A stretch of DNA of 64,000 nt from Qipengyuania sp. YIM B01966. Lineage in GTDB: Bacteria; Pseudomonadota; Alphaproteobacteria; Sphingomonadales; Sphingomonadaceae. The stretch covers positions 1 through 64,000 of the forward strand of contig NZ_JADMNM010000008.1 of the NCBI RefSeq assembly GCF_016461955.1. The letters are read 5' to 3'. Under the pieces are notes generated by a model. The model was not told the origin of the DNA. It ran no database searches and worked only from the letters and a program-made list of their open reading frames with translations. Of this stretch, positions 8,718-18,592 are shown one piece after another. The position numbers were made by a program, and so were the translations under genes. Within the stretch, counting starts at the first letter, position 1, and each line of letters opens with the position of its first letter.

Positions 8718-9404
8718 TTAGAGCTCGTTGCCGCGATTGCCCAGCTGTTCGCCGGTCTGCTGCTGCGCTTCACCCTTGCGCTCCTGCGCTAGGCCCGACT
8801 GGTGCAAGCTTTCGCTGCCGACAGCCGAACCGACCGCCTGCTTGACTTTCCCGATGGCTTCATTGGCCATCCCGGAAGCCTTGTAGCTGGTTTCGCCCGG
8901 GCCGTTGCCGATATCTGTCCGACGATAGGAGCGATAGCGGGTCGACGTAGTGTCGGTGTCCCGATCGTAATACCGCGAGCCCGCAACGGTCCCTGCAGCG
9001 GCGCTGGCGGGAGCGTTCCAGCCCGAACTGCGCCATTCGGAGGCCTTGGTATCGATATCTTCAGCGTTCGACTGCTCGATGATATCGCGGGCCTGCTGGG
9101 CCATCTGATCGTCGACGGTGACAGTGAGGACCGCGCCGCCGCGATGCACACCTTCTTCATAGGCGTGCCGATCTTCGTCGGGGATGAGATAATCATCGCT
9201 GCTGTGGTCGGCGCTCGCCCAGAAACCGCGATCTTCAGCACTGGAATAATGTCCGGCACGATAATTGGTGGAGCCGCTGTGATAGAGGCCGCCGCTGCTG
9301 TGGGTATCAGCGTTGTCCTTGACGATGCCGAGTTCACGCAGACGGTTCTGCACGCGTTCGGCCTCTTCGCGGCTGTCATAATAAGCGGTGATTACTTGCG
9401 ACAT
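8718..9404 (-). CDS. General-stress-17M-like / CsbD-like stress protein
   Basis: Residues 1-110 resemble the general stress protein 17M domain: an N-terminal V-I-T-A-Y-Y-D-S-R-E-E-A-E strand-helix start, and later a G-G-A-V-L-T-V-T-V-D strand. A Ser/Tyr/Asp-rich hydrophilic linker follows. The last 50 residues (N-E-A-I-G-K-V-K-Q-A-V-G and Q-E-R-K-G-E-A-Q-Q) match a CsbD-like helical domain. No signal peptide is evident. Both parts are typical of proteins induced by envelope or osmotic stress, but no biochemical activity is established. An OmpA-domain gene lies upstream on the same strand, about 80 bp away. Confidence 0.8.
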   Translation of the reverse strand: MSQVITAYYDSREEAERVQNRLRELGIVKDNADTHSSGGLYHSGSTNYRAGHYSSAEDRGFWASADHSSDDYLIPDEDRHAYEEGVHRGGAVLTVTVDDQMAQQARDIIEQSNAEDIDTKASEWRSSGWNAPASAAAGTVAGSRYYDRDTDTTSTRYRSYRRTDIGNGPGETSYKASGMANEAIGKVKQAVGSAVGSESLHQSGLAQERKGEAQQQTGEQLGNRGNEL

Positions 9405-9484
9405 GGCAATTTCCTTTCCCGTAGAAGAGACCCGGCCGGGGCGCGTGGTTAGGGGGAGGCCCCGGCCGAGTTGGTGTACTGAAT

Positions 9485-10132
9485 TTAGCGTGCGGTAACC
9501 CGCATCTCGACCTTGCGGTTACCAGCCGTAGCGGTGGCACCCGTTTCACCCACCGCAGCGGTGGTGATCTGGTTGGCAGCGGCGCCCGCCTTGACGATCG
9601 CGTCGCGAACCGCATTGGCCCGATCCGCCGACAGCTTCTGATTGGCGGCGGCATCGCCCGACGGATCAGCCGTACCAGTGAGCGCAACGCGGGCATTCGG
9701 ATAGCGCTTCAGCACAGCGGCAACGTCGGCGATCTCGCTGTTGCTGTCAGCCGAAAGTGCGGACGAACCCGAAGCAAAGGTCACCTTGTCGAACGTATAG
9801 GCGCGGCCGATGGGATCCTGCGAGGCAAGATACCGGTCGAGTTCTGCACCGCTATAGGCGGCGGTGGTCGCCACCGTGCCAGCGGCAGTGCCGTTGGTCA
9901 TCGCAGCGGCAGGCGTCGTTTCGGTCGCAGTCGGCGCGAGCGTTTCTTCGGCTACCGGTTCGACAACGCGGTCTTCGTCATTATCGCGCGTCAGCAGCCA
10001 CAGGAGACCCAGCAGCAACAGCGCGCCGAGCACCCAGGGCAACCAGCCCATGCCGCCACGGTCGCGATCTGGCGCGTCCTTGATCGTGGAATGACCGTGT
10101 ACGTCGCGGTCGTTGTTATGCGGATCGACCAT
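9485..10132 (-). CDS. OmpA-domain membrane protein
   Basis: A hydrophilic N terminus (about 30 residues) precedes one transmembrane helix (about 31-45, W-L-P-W-V-L-G-A-L-L-L-L-G). A Thr/Ala-rich linker leads to a C-terminal OmpA-like peptidoglycan-binding domain. The domain shows F-A-S-G-S-S-A-L, then L-T-G-T-A-D-P-S-G with the usual acidic residue, and K-L-S-A-D-R-A-N-A-V-R. It should be anchored in the inner membrane and reach the cell wall. It sits upstream of the stress-protein gene on the same strand, which suggests an envelope-stress context. Confidence 0.88.
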   Translation of the reverse strand: MVDPHNNDRDVHGHSTIKDAPDRDRGGMGWLPWVLGALLLLGLLWLLTRDNDEDRVVEPVAEETLAPTATETTPAAAMTNGTAAGTVATTAAYSGAELDRYLASQDPIGRAYTFDKVTFASGSSALSADSNSEIADVAAVLKRYPNARVALTGTADPSGDAAANQKLSADRANAVRDAIVKAGAAANQITTAAVGETGATATAGNRKVEMRVTAR

Positions 10133-10266
10133 GCTGTTCTCCTCACCAAAGCATTGCAGAAGGTTGCGAAAACCGCAGACCCCGATTGCTAATGGGTGAA
10201 CAAGACAATGGTTCCGGAGCTAAAGAAAGGAAATCTCGCCAGTTTTCGGTTGCGCACTGCAACCTG

Positions 10267-11277
10267 TCACCGTTGGGTGAGCGCGGCCTCGCATTCGGCC
10301 AGCAGGCGATCAACGATGACCGCGGCCCGCTCTTCTTCGGTCACCATGCCGACCGACTGGCCAGCCATCAGCGATCCGTTCTCGATATCGCCGTCGATAA
10401 CCGCCCGCCGCAGCGCTCCGGCCCAGTAATGTTCGATCTGCAACTGCGCTTCGATCATCTCGACATTGCCGGAATCAAGCAATTCGGCGACCTCGCGCTG
10501 TTTGGCGGTAAACGCCTCGGTGCCCTTGTTACGCAGCGCGCGCACGGGGATCACCGGCAGGCGCGGATCGACCTGCACGCTGACCACCGCGTCGCGTGCA
10601 TTGGCGCGGAAGAACGCCTGCTTGAACGCCGGATGGGCGATGCTCTCGCTGGCGCAGGCGAAGCGGGTGCCGAGTTGGACGCCGACCGCGCCCATTTCGA
10701 GATAGCCGGCAATCGCCTCGCCCCGGCCGATGCCGCCGGCAACGAACACCAGATGGTCGGTGGCGAGCGCGGGCAGGAACTCCTGCGCCAATACGCTGGT
10801 CGAAACAGGGCCGATATGACCGCCCGCCTCCATCCCCTCGATCACCAGCGCGTCACCGCCCGAACGCAGCAGCTTCTTCGCCAGCGCCAGCGTGGGCGCA
10901 AAGACGATCACCTTGGCGCCGCCCGCCTTTATCGCTTCGACACTGCCCTTGGGCGGAATGCCGCCCGCCAGCACCACATGGCTGACCCGGTGGCGGGTGC
11001 AGACCGCGATCAGCTGCGGCAATTGCGGGTGCATGGTGATGAGGTTGACGCCAAAGGGCTTCGCGGTCAGCGCCGCGGTCGCAGCGATTTCGGCATCGAG
11101 CAGCTCGGGCGTCATCGCGCCGCAAGCGATCACACCGAACCCGCCGGCATTCGAGATCGCGCTGACCAGATGGCGCTCGCTCACCCAGCTCATCGCGCCG
11201 CACATGATCGCATATTCGCTGCCGAGGAATGCGGCGCCGCGCTCCATCAACGCGGCGGTCTTTGGATAGGCTGTCAT
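10267..11277 (-). CDS. Nitronate monooxygenase / 2-nitropropane dioxygenase family FMN enzyme
   Basis: This 336-aa TIM-barrel flavoprotein has characteristic glycine-rich FMN-binding segments: G-A-M-S-W-V, I-S-N-A-G-G-F-G-V-I, E-G-M-E-A-G-G-H-I-G and V-A-G-G-I-G-R-G. Family members oxidise nitronates or, in other branches, reduce enoyl substrates, so the exact substrate is uncertain. I start it at the ATG at 11277, where homology begins (M-T-A-Y-P-K-T); the upstream in-frame ATG at 11421 would add a low-complexity leader. It is monocistronic and divergent from a secreted protein. Confidence 0.88.
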   Translation of the reverse strand: MTAYPKTAALMERGAAFLGSEYAIMCGAMSWVSERHLVSAISNAGGFGVIACGAMTPELLDAEIAATAALTAKPFGVNLITMHPQLPQLIAVCTRHRVSHVVLAGGIPPKGSVEAIKAGGAKVIVFAPTLALAKKLLRSGGDALVIEGMEAGGHIGPVSTSVLAQEFLPALATDHLVFVAGGIGRGEAIAGYLEMGAVGVQLGTRFACASESIAHPAFKQAFFRANARDAVVSVQVDPRLPVIPVRALRNKGTEAFTAKQREVAELLDSGNVEMIEAQLQIEHYWAGALRRAVIDGDIENGSLMAGQSVGMVTEEERAAVIVDRLLAECEAALTQR

Positions 11278-11483
11278 CCGCGCCGCTGTAAGCAAGCCCG
11301 CCGCGGCGAACAAGGCGCACGACCGGCAAAGTATAACAGACGCGTTCCAAAACGTGACAAATCCCGAACGGAATAAGATTGGCTGTTCCTTGGTGGGAAG
11401 ATTGCGATATGTTGACTTCACCGACGTTCAGGCGGGGCAGGCGGCATACCGGCGCGGTCCCATGAGAAAGAAGGGGGAAAGCA

Positions 11484-12131
11484 ATGGGATCTTGGATCAA
11501 ATCCGGCGTTTTTGCCGCAGCGGCGCTGATGGCTGGCTGGGCCGGCACAGCGCAGGCCGAAACGTACCGCGTTAACGCCAATTCAACCGACACGATCAGC
11601 CTCAACATCTGCAATCCGCAGGTTCAGGTGACGGTCGATGGCGACAATGACACCGACCTCGATTTCTGGGTCTATGATTCAAACGGCAACCTGGTGCACC
11701 AGGATACCGACACGACCGATATCACCTTCTTCACGGTGTCGGGCGGCGGAGGCTGCCGCAACTATTCGCTGCGGGTGCAGAACCTGGGCAGCGTGTACAA
11801 CCAGTACACCGTGACGATGGTCAACCAGGGTGGCGGCAATGCGGTCAGCCAGGGCAATTCGGGCGACGGCCGCAACCGGCAGATGACCATCCGCAACTAT
11901 ACCGGCGAAACGATCATGATCCTGCGCTGGTCCAACTCGGGCGCCGGCAGCTGGGGCCCCGATCGCCTCGGCAGCTCGCAGACCATCGCCGCCGGCTCGC
12001 AGGTCACGATGAATGTCGATGACGGCTCGGGCGCATGCAATTTCGATTTCCGCGCCGAAACCTCGAGCAGCCGGAACATCGAACGGCGCGGCATCAATGT
12101 CTGCAGCGAAAGCTATGTGACGTTCAACTGA
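11484..12131 (+). CDS. Secreted protein of unknown function
   Basis: A clear Sec signal peptide (A-A-A-L-M-A-G-W-A-G-T-A-Q-A, cleavage about residue 25) precedes a 190-residue mature part. It is rich in Asn, Thr, Gly and Ser, with alternating beta-strand patterns. The first half resembles a pre-peptidase-like jelly-roll (D-T-D-L-D-F-W-V-Y-D). The second half contains R-N-Y-T-G-E-T-I and ends N-V-C-S-E-S-Y-V-T-F-N. Four Cys residues are visible in the mature part, so two disulfides are possible. A strong AAGGGGGAAAG ribosome site precedes the ATG. I recognise no catalytic motif; an extracellular binding role is only a guess. Confidence 0.8.
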   Translation: MGSWIKSGVFAAAALMAGWAGTAQAETYRVNANSTDTISLNICNPQVQVTVDGDNDTDLDFWVYDSNGNLVHQDTDTTDITFFTVSGGGGCRNYSLRVQNLGSVYNQYTVTMVNQGGGNAVSQGNSGDGRNRQMTIRNYTGETIMILRWSNSGAGSWGPDRLGSSQTIAAGSQVTMNVDDGSGACNFDFRAETSSSRNIERRGINVCSESYVTFN

Positions 12132-12154
12132 TTGCCACGCGCAGTCACTAAAAC

Positions 12155-12187
12155 GCGCGGCCCGGGCAACCGGCGCCGCGCTTTTTT
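12155..12187 (+). terminator. Intrinsic terminator after the secreted-protein gene
   Basis: Arms GCGCGGC (12155-12161) and GCCGCGC (12175-12181) are followed at once by six T residues. Confidence 0.8.
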
Positions 12188-12261
12188 CTATGCACCCTCT
12201 GGACTTGGAGGCGGTTGGCGACAACACAGCAGCCATCACCCGACTCCCGAGGGAACACACC

Positions 12262-14331
12262 ATGTCAGCACGTCTTGCGCTTCTTGCCGCAGCCTCTTTC
12301 GCCGCGATCGGTTTTGCCACCCCCGCCGCCGCCGAGGAGGGGATGTGGACCTTCGACAATTTCCCGGCCGAACGGATGCGCGAGCAATATGGCTGGGCGC
12401 CCGACCAGCAATGGCTCGACCGCGTGCGCGCCGGCGCGGTGCGGCTGACGGGAGGGTGCTCGGCCAGCTTCGTCTCGCCGCGCGGCCTGATCCTGACCAA
12501 CCACCATTGCATCGCCTCGTGCCTGTTCGACAATTCGAGCGACACGGCGGACTATCTGGACCGCGGCCACGTCGCCAATCGGCTCGAGGACGAACTGCCC
12601 TGCCCTGGACAGCAGGCCGAGATCGTCACCAGCATCACTGACGTGACGGCCGACATCAAGGGCGCGATCGGCACGCTGGCCGGCAAGGCGCTGACCGATG
12701 CACGCGATGCGCGGATCGCCGCGATCGAGGCCGCCGGCTGCACCGACCGTGCGACCACCCGCTGCCAGGTCGTCACCCTGTTCGGCGGTGGGCAGTACAA
12801 GCTCTACACCTATCGCAAATATTCCGACATCCGGCTGGTCTGGGCAGGCGAGGACCGCGCCGCGACGTTCGGCGGCGATCCCGACAATTTCAATTTCCCG
12901 CGCTATTCGCTCGATGCGGCTTTCCTGCGCGCTTATGAAAACGACCGGCCGGTTGCCACACCGCAGCATCTGCGCTGGAACCCGCGCGCGCCGCAGGCCG
13001 GCGAAGTGACCTTTGTGGTCGGCAATCCGGGGTCAACTTCGCGCCTGTTCACGCAGAGCCAGCTGGCCTTTGAACGCGAGGTGCGCCTGCCGGTGACCGT
13101 GGCGACGACCTCCGAACTGCGCGGTCGGTTGATCCGCGCGATGGAGGAGAGCCCCCAGCACCACCGCGAAGGGCTCGATACGCTGAACGGCCTCGAAAAC
13201 TCGCTCAAGGTCCAGATTGGCCGCACCAAGGCGCTGGGCGATCCGGCGTTCACCCGCACGCTCGCCGATGCCGAGCGCGATCTGCGTGCGCGCAGCAGCG
13301 TCGGGGCTGCCGATCCGTGGGGCAGCGTCGAACAGGCGGTGACGGCGTATCGCGCGCTCTATCTGCCTTATCGCTTCACCGACCCGTCGGGCGACCTTTA
13401 CGCCTATGCCCAGACGCTGGTGATGGCCGCCGAAGAACGCGGCAAGCCCAATGGCGAGCGTCTGCCGGGCTTCACCGACAGCGCGTTGCCGCTCACGGAA
13501 AAGCGCCTGCTCGACCAGCGCCCGGTCTATCCCTGGCTCGACGAGTTGATGATGAGCTGGAGCCTCAGCAAGGCGCGCGAATATTTGGGGGCCGACGATC
13601 CCGATACCCGCCTGCTGCTTGGTCAGGAAAGCCCCGAGCAGCTGGCCCGCCGGCTGGTGACCGGCACCCGCCTCGCCGACCCGGCCTATCGCCGGCAATT
13701 GTGGGAAGGCGGCAGGGCTGCGATCGAGGCGTCGGACGATCCGATGATCCAATATGCCCGCCGGCTCGACCCGCGCCAGCGCGAACTGGAGCAGCAGGTC
13801 AAGCAACGCTATGCCGGGCCGCTGACCACCGCCGGCGCGCAGCTGGCCGATGCCCGCTTAGCAGCGTTCGGCGACACGCTCTATCCCGATGCGACCTTCA
13901 CCTTGCGGATCAGCTACGGCCGGGTGCAGGGCTGGACCGAGCGCGGGCAGGAGGTGCCGATTGCCACCACCATGGGCGGAACGTTCGACCGGGCGACCGG
14001 CAATGCGCCGTTCGACCTTGCCCCCGCCTTTGCCGCCAATCGCGCGGCGATCGATCCGGCCACGGCCTATAATTTCGTCACCACCAACGACATTATCGGC
14101 GGCAATTCGGGCAGCCCAGTGATCGACCGCGACGGGACGGTGATCGGCGCGGCCTTTGACGGCAACATCCACTCGCTCGGCGGCAATTACGGCTACGATC
14201 CGGCGCTCAACCGCACCGTGGTCGTCTCGACCGATGCGGTGCAGGAAGCACTGGAGAAGATTTATCCGGCCCCGGCGCTGGTGGCCGAACTGCGGGCCGC
14301 CCCGGCGCCGCGCCAGCGCCGCCGCCGCTAG
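12262..14331 (+). CDS. S46 family dipeptidyl-peptidase (DPP7/DPP11-like)
   Basis: This 689-aa secreted serine peptidase has a signal peptide ending at A-A-A-E (about residue 24) and a chymotrypsin-like catalytic set: His82 in T-N-H-H-C, Asp218 in R-Y-S-L-D, and Ser616 in G-N-S-G-S-P. A helical domain is inserted between the two barrels, as in DPP7 and DPP11. Those enzymes release dipeptides from N termini of extracellular peptides. The A-F-D-G-N segment after the Ser has Gly at the position I associate with DPP7-type hydrophobic P1 preference rather than DPP11; this is inference. The start at 12262 has GAGGGA upstream. Its stop shares CTAG with the convergent purT stop. Confidence 0.93.
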   Translation: MSARLALLAAASFAAIGFATPAAAEEGMWTFDNFPAERMREQYGWAPDQQWLDRVRAGAVRLTGGCSASFVSPRGLILTNHHCIASCLFDNSSDTADYLDRGHVANRLEDELPCPGQQAEIVTSITDVTADIKGAIGTLAGKALTDARDARIAAIEAAGCTDRATTRCQVVTLFGGGQYKLYTYRKYSDIRLVWAGEDRAATFGGDPDNFNFPRYSLDAAFLRAYENDRPVATPQHLRWNPRAPQAGEVTFVVGNPGSTSRLFTQSQLAFEREVRLPVTVATTSELRGRLIRAMEESPQHHREGLDTLNGLENSLKVQIGRTKALGDPAFTRTLADAERDLRARSSVGAADPWGSVEQAVTAYRALYLPYRFTDPSGDLYAYAQTLVMAAEERGKPNGERLPGFTDSALPLTEKRLLDQRPVYPWLDELMMSWSLSKAREYLGADDPDTRLLLGQESPEQLARRLVTGTRLADPAYRRQLWEGGRAAIEASDDPMIQYARRLDPRQRELEQQVKQRYAGPLTTAGAQLADARLAAFGDTLYPDATFTLRISYGRVQGWTERGQEVPIATTMGGTFDRATGNAPFDLAPAFAANRAAIDPATAYNFVTTNDIIGGNSGSPVIDRDGTVIGAAFDGNIHSLGGNYGYDPALNRTVVVSTDAVQEALEKIYPAPALVAELRAAPAPRQRRRR

Positions 14332-15494
14332 GCGTAGCTGATGCGGATGCGCGCAGCGGCCTCGGCGGCAATCCGCCGGGCCGCTGCGGTATCGCCGGCT
14401 GTCGCCAGCGCCACGCCCATCCGGCGATAGGGGCGCGCTGTCGGCTTGCCGAACAGCCGCACATCGACCGTGCCGCCAGGCACGGCGAGCGCCTCGGCCA
14501 GCCCGTCATAGCGCACCGTGTCACTATCGCGGTCGGCCAGGATCACGGCCGAGGCCGCCGGGCGCGCGCGCCTTTCGCCCGGTACCGGCAGGCCCAGCAG
14601 CGCGCGGGCGTGGAGATCGAATTCGGTCAGGTTCTGCGAGATCAGCGTCACCATCCCGGTATCATGCGGCCGGGGCGACAGGTCGGAAAAGACCACCCGC
14701 TCGCCGGCGACGAAGAATTCGACCCCGAACAGTCCCCAGCCGCCCAGCGCCGCGACCACCTTCTCGGCCATTGCCTGCGCCTGCTCGAGCGCGGCCGGCG
14801 CCATTGCCGCCGGCTGCCAGCTTTCCTGATAATCGCCGCGTTCCTGCCGGTGACTGATCGGCGGGCAGAAGGTGATGCCGGCCTTGTGCGCCACGGTCAG
14901 CAGGGTGATCTCGTAATCGAAGGCGATGAACTCCTCGACGATCACCCGCGCCGTATCGCCGCGCATATTGGCCACGGCATAATCCCACGCCGCCTGCATC
15001 CCGGCCGCATCGCGCACCGTGCTCTGCCCCTTGCCGCTGGACGACATGACCGGCTTCACGATGCAGGGAAAGCCGGTATGCGCGGCCGCGGCCTCTGCTT
15101 CGGCGAGGCTTTCGGCAAAGCGGTAACGCGAGGTTTCGAGGCCCAGTTCCTCGGCCGCCAACCGGCGGATCGCATCGCGGTTCATCGTCATCTGCGCGGC
15201 ACGGGCTGACGGGACGACGCGGTGTCCGTCGCCCTCGAGTTCGGCCAACACCTCGGTGCGGATGGCCTCGATCTCGGGCACGATGTAATCGGGCCGGTGG
15301 CGTTCCACCGCGCGGCGCAGCGCCGCCCCGTCGAGCATCGAGAACACCTCGCGCGCATCGGCCAGTTGCATGGCGGGGGCATTGTCATAAGCGTCGCAGG
15401 CGATCACCCGCGCGCCCAGCCGCTTGGCCGAGATGGTGAATTCGCGGCCCAGCTCGCCTGAACCGAGCAGCATGACGGTGGCAATGAAGCTCAT
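14328..15494 (-). CDS. purT: Formate-dependent phosphoribosylglycinamide formyltransferase
   Basis: This 388-aa ATP-grasp enzyme converts GAR and formate to formyl-GAR in purine synthesis, bypassing folate. Diagnostic segments are L-G-S-G-E-L-G-R-E near the start, [10 protein letters not shown], the ATP-grasp loop [10 protein letters not shown], and [11 protein letters not shown] for metal and substrate binding. Length is normal for PurT. It appears to be monocistronic. Its TAG overlaps the convergent S46 peptidase TAG by 4 nt. Confidence 0.96.
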   Translation of the reverse strand: MSFIATVMLLGSGELGREFTISAKRLGARVIACDAYDNAPAMQLADAREVFSMLDGAALRRAVERHRPDYIVPEIEAIRTEVLAELEGDGHRVVPSARAAQMTMNRDAIRRLAAEELGLETSRYRFAESLAEAEAAAAHTGFPCIVKPVMSSSGKGQSTVRDAAGMQAAWDYAVANMRGDTARVIVEEFIAFDYEITLLTVAHKAGITFCPPISHRQERGDYQESWQPAAMAPAALEQAQAMAEKVVAALGGWGLFGVEFFVAGERVVFSDLSPRPHDTGMVTLISQNLTEFDLHARALLGLPVPGERRARPAASAVILADRDSDTVRYDGLAEALAVPGGTVDVRLFGKPTARPYRRMGVALATAGDTAAARRIAAEAAARIRISYA

Positions 15495-15531
15495 GCGCGG
15501 GCCTTAACCGGCCGGGCTAGGCGCGCCAAGC

Positions 15532-16407
15532 TCAGGCGGCGCGGTTGATCGTGCGGGCAGCCAGGACGCCGCCGGCGCGCGCGCGGATCAGCGCCGCTTC
15601 GCCCGCGCGCAGGGTCGCGTCGAAATCGCCCGCAAACGGCACGCAGGCCGCGTGCATCCGCGCCAGCGCCGGGCCGCCCCCTTGCCGGGCGAGTTGGTTG
15701 AACCATTCGCACACCTGCTGCGCAGGGATCTGCGCCCGCGCGAGATCATGCAGGGGCATCAGCGCGGCGAACATGTCGGCCCCGATCCGCGCGAGGATGT
15801 GATCGCGCGCCATGCCCTGCCGCATCAGCTCTGCACAGCTGCGCAGCAACTCGTCGCAGGCGCGCGGGCCGTGCGCGAAATTCAGCGCACGGAAACGTTC
15901 GAGATCGAACAGCGCCAACACCCCGCCTTGGCCGCTGTCGATCAGATGCGCGAGCATCGCCTGGAAGGCATGACGGTTGGCGAGCCCGGTCAGCGGGTCG
16001 GTCATGCCGGCGACGAAGGCGGCATCCTCCAACTCGCGCAGATCGTCGATTGAGCGCAACAGCGCAACAAACCCCCTTGCCCGACCGACCGGCAGCGCGC
16101 GCAGCCGATACCAGCAGCGCCGTCCGTCCGCTGTGCGCAGCGGCAGGTCGAGATCGGGCGGCGCCACACGCGCCGACGGCCGCTCGGCCAGATAGGCGCG
16201 GATGCGTCCGGCGAAGCGCGGTTCGGCAAGGTCCGCCAGCGTCGGGGGAAACAGCATATCGGCAAGCTGCACCCCGAGCGCAGCAAGCCCGTCGCTGGCC
16301 CGGACAATCCGGCCTCCCGCATCGATCCGCAGCACGATATCCCGTGCAGACCCCGTCAAAAGCCGCAAGAAAGCCGCGCCTTCGCGCGCCGTGAATTCGT
16401 ATCCCAT
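15532..16407 (-). CDS. PAS-GGDEF protein with a degenerate GGDEF motif
   Basis: An N-terminal PAS-like sensor (about residues 10-120, with V-L-R-I-D-A-G-G-R-I-V) is joined to a GGDEF domain (about 130-290) bearing D-P-L-T-G-L-A-N-R and F-D-L-E-R-F. The signature itself reads G-A-D-M-F at 209-213. The catalytic Glu is replaced by Met and the second Gly by Ala, and no RxxD inhibitory site precedes it. Diguanylate cyclase activity is therefore unlikely; a GTP- or c-di-GMP-sensing or scaffold role is more plausible. The ATG at 16407 is preferred over 16497. A PilZ-XRE gene lies upstream on the same strand. Confidence 0.85.
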   Translation of the reverse strand: MGYEFTAREGAAFLRLLTGSARDIVLRIDAGGRIVRASDGLAALGVQLADMLFPPTLADLAEPRFAGRIRAYLAERPSARVAPPDLDLPLRTADGRRCWYRLRALPVGRARGFVALLRSIDDLRELEDAAFVAGMTDPLTGLANRHAFQAMLAHLIDSGQGGVLALFDLERFRALNFAHGPRACDELLRSCAELMRQGMARDHILARIGADMFAALMPLHDLARAQIPAQQVCEWFNQLARQGGGPALARMHAACVPFAGDFDATLRAGEAALIRARAGGVLAARTINRAA

Positions 16408-16526
16408 CGAACCGATTGCCCCCGGTTGCAGTACGATGGAGATCGAACCGAAGTACGCCTGTTGTGTTAACCAGGCTAACTTCGATTCGCCCTTCACTGT
16501 TAACCATGAATTATTTTTCGCAGCAA

Positions 16527-17162
16527 TCAGTATTCGACCATGATGCGCACCCGCTCTCCAGAAATACCCAGTGCTTCGGCCACCATTCGGCGCGCCCGGC
16601 CGATGATTTCTGCAGCCGGGTCGGCCCGCGCGCTTTCCGTCAACGAGCTGGCATCCACCCCGAACAGCGCGGCGATTTCGTCGAACCGCTGCGGAACCGG
16701 GCGCGCCTTGTCATGCTCCCACGCCCAGACCGTGGGCTTGCTGACCGACAAGCGCTGTGCCACCTCATCGAGCGTCATCCCGCTGACGAGGCGCAGCCGG
16801 TGCAGCCGTTCACCCAGCGTGCCTGCCGGCGGCAGCGCCTCGGTAACCGGCGGCGCGCTGCGCAGTTCGGCGGCGCTCAACACCGCCTCACGCAACGGCT
16901 GGGCAAACTGGCAGCCGTAGAATTCACCGCTCTGCCAGACGATCTCGGCCGCGACCACACCCGCTTCGGGCAGGACCAGTTCGATCGTCTCGCCTTCGCT
17001 GAGCGGAGCGGGGCTCTGCATCAGCAGCCCGGTGGCAGAGGCATTGTGGATCAGCACGTTAGCTGCCTCGCCCGAAGGCAACGCGCCGCTGGTGGCGAGG
17101 CGCAGTTGACGCCTCACTCCCTGTCGCTGATCCGCCTGATCGAGATGCGCCCGTATCACCAT
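16527..17162 (-). CDS. PilZ-XRE helix-turn-helix fusion protein
   Basis: Residues 15-90 form a PilZ-like domain with R-R-Q-L-R and N-A-S-A-T-G, the usual (D/N)xSxxG. Both parts of the canonical c-di-GMP-binding signature are thus recognisable, though divergent. Residues 117-170 are an XRE-type HTH (M-T-L-D-E-V-A-Q-R-L-S-V-S-K-P-T-V-W-A-W-E). A C-terminal helix follows. The fusion suggests a DNA-binding protein whose activity may respond to c-di-GMP. The next gene downstream on the same strand is a GGDEF-domain protein, which strengthens the signalling context. Ligand binding is inferred. Confidence 0.82.
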   Translation of the reverse strand: MVIRAHLDQADQRQGVRRQLRLATSGALPSGEAANVLIHNASATGLLMQSPAPLSEGETIELVLPEAGVVAAEIVWQSGEFYGCQFAQPLREAVLSAAELRSAPPVTEALPPAGTLGERLHRLRLVSGMTLDEVAQRLSVSKPTVWAWEHDKARPVPQRFDEIAALFGVDASSLTESARADPAAEIIGRARRMVAEALGISGERVRIMVEY

Positions 17163-17234
17163 CTGCCGCTCCTTGTGCGGCAGCAGCGTTCGCGGGGCGG
17201 GGTTAATTTCCGGTAAGCGCGGGCGTGGCGCGCC

Positions 17235-18527
17235 TCAACCCTCTTCCGCCGCATCGAGGCCGTAGGCGGTGTGCAGCACTCGCACGGCCAGTTCGGTCTC
17301 GTCCTCGTCCACCATCACGCTGACTTTGATCTCGCTGGTCGAGATCGCCTGGATGTTGATCCCGCGATCGGCCAGCGCCCGGAACATCGTGCTGGCAACG
17401 CCCGCATGGCTCTTCATGCCGACGCCGACCACGCTGATCTTGGCGATGTTGCTGTCGGTGATGATGCGGTTGTACCCGATATCCTCGCGGCGATCCTCCA
17501 GCAGCGCCTGCGCGCGCGGCAGATCGGTCTGCGGCACGGTGAAGGTCACATCAGTCTCACCCTTGTCGCGGCCGACGTTCTGGATGATCATGTCGACATT
17601 GATGCTGGCGCCGGCCAACGGCTCGAAGATGGTCGCCACCGCGCCCGGCTTGTCGGGCACGCGGGTGAGGATGATCTTGGCCTCGTTCTTGTCATGCGCG
17701 ATGCCGGTGACGTGCTGGCGTTCCATTTCGCCATCCTCCAAGAGTTGGTTCATCTCCTCTTCCGAAACGATCATCGTCCCCGGAAGATCATCGGCCGGCG
17801 TCGCGCCATCATCAATGAAGCTGGAGAGCACCTGCACGCGCACCCCTTCCTTCATCGCCAGCCCGACCGATCGCGTTTGCAGCACCTTGGCCCCGACGCT
17901 CGCCAGTTCGAGCATTTCCTCGTAGGTTACCGCCTTCAGCTTGCGCGCGCGGGCGACGATGCGCGGGTCGGTGGTATAGACCCCGTCGACATCGGTGTAG
18001 ATATCGCAGCGGTCCGCCCCCACCGCCGCAGCAACCGCGACTGCAGATGTGTCGGAACCGCCGCGACCCAGCGTGGTCACGCGGCCATCGTCGGCCATGC
18101 CCTGAAAGCCGGGAATGACGGCAATCTCGCCGCGTTCGAGCGAGGCGATCAGCGCCGCACTGTCGATCTCGCCGATGCGCGCCTTGGCATGGGCGTCGCT
18201 GGTGCGGATCGGCAATTGCCAGCCAAGCCAGCTGCGCGCCGCACAGCCGAGCGATTGTAGCGTAAGCGCCAGCAGACCCGAGGTGACCTGCTCGCCGCTG
18301 GCGACGACCACGTCATATTCCGCCGGGTCGTACAGCGCATTGGCCTCGCGGCAGAAATTTACCAGCCGGTCGGTTTCGCCGGCCATCGCCGAGACGACCA
18401 CGACCACCTCGTCGCGGGTGCCATCGGGCTTGGGCGCAGCCTGGCGGCGCACGATATTGGCCACCCGGCGGATGCGCTCGGTCCCGGCCATCGACGTACC
18501 GCCGAATTTCATCACGATCCGTGCCAA
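17235..18527 (-). CDS. lysC: Aspartate kinase
   Basis: This 430-aa enzyme phosphorylates aspartate as the first step to lysine, threonine, methionine and diaminopimelate. The kinase domain opens with K-F-G-G-T-S and contains G-F-Q-G-M and T-L-G-R-G-G-S-D-T-S. Two ACT domains follow (V-P-D-K-P-G-A-V and V-G-V-G-M-K-S-H-A-G-V-A), the usual feedback-control module. I take the TTG at 18527 as the start (M-A-R-I-V-M-K-F-G-G), because the in-frame ATG at 18608 would run into the divergent ubiG start. An internal start giving the separate beta subunit known for some orthologues is possible but not shown. Confidence 0.95.
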   Translation of the reverse strand: MARIVMKFGGTSMAGTERIRRVANIVRRQAAPKPDGTRDEVVVVVSAMAGETDRLVNFCREANALYDPAEYDVVVASGEQVTSGLLALTLQSLGCAARSWLGWQLPIRTSDAHAKARIGEIDSAALIASLERGEIAVIPGFQGMADDGRVTTLGRGGSDTSAVAVAAAVGADRCDIYTDVDGVYTTDPRIVARARKLKAVTYEEMLELASVGAKVLQTRSVGLAMKEGVRVQVLSSFIDDGATPADDLPGTMIVSEEEMNQLLEDGEMERQHVTGIAHDKNEAKIILTRVPDKPGAVATIFEPLAGASINVDMIIQNVGRDKGETDVTFTVPQTDLPRAQALLEDRREDIGYNRIITDSNIAKISVVGVGMKSHAGVASTMFRALADRGINIQAISTSEIKVSVMVDEDETELAVRVLHTAYGLDAAEEG

Positions 18528-18592
18528 GGCTGGGCGTGCCCCTTCGCTCAAAGCTGCCGCTGGCTTGCGGCTGTCGCGGCTGTTAGGGTTGC

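Noticed and set aside
12262-12333. Upstream start at 12190 for the S46 peptidase
   Set aside because: It begins inside the terminator of the preceding gene and would hide the signal peptide.
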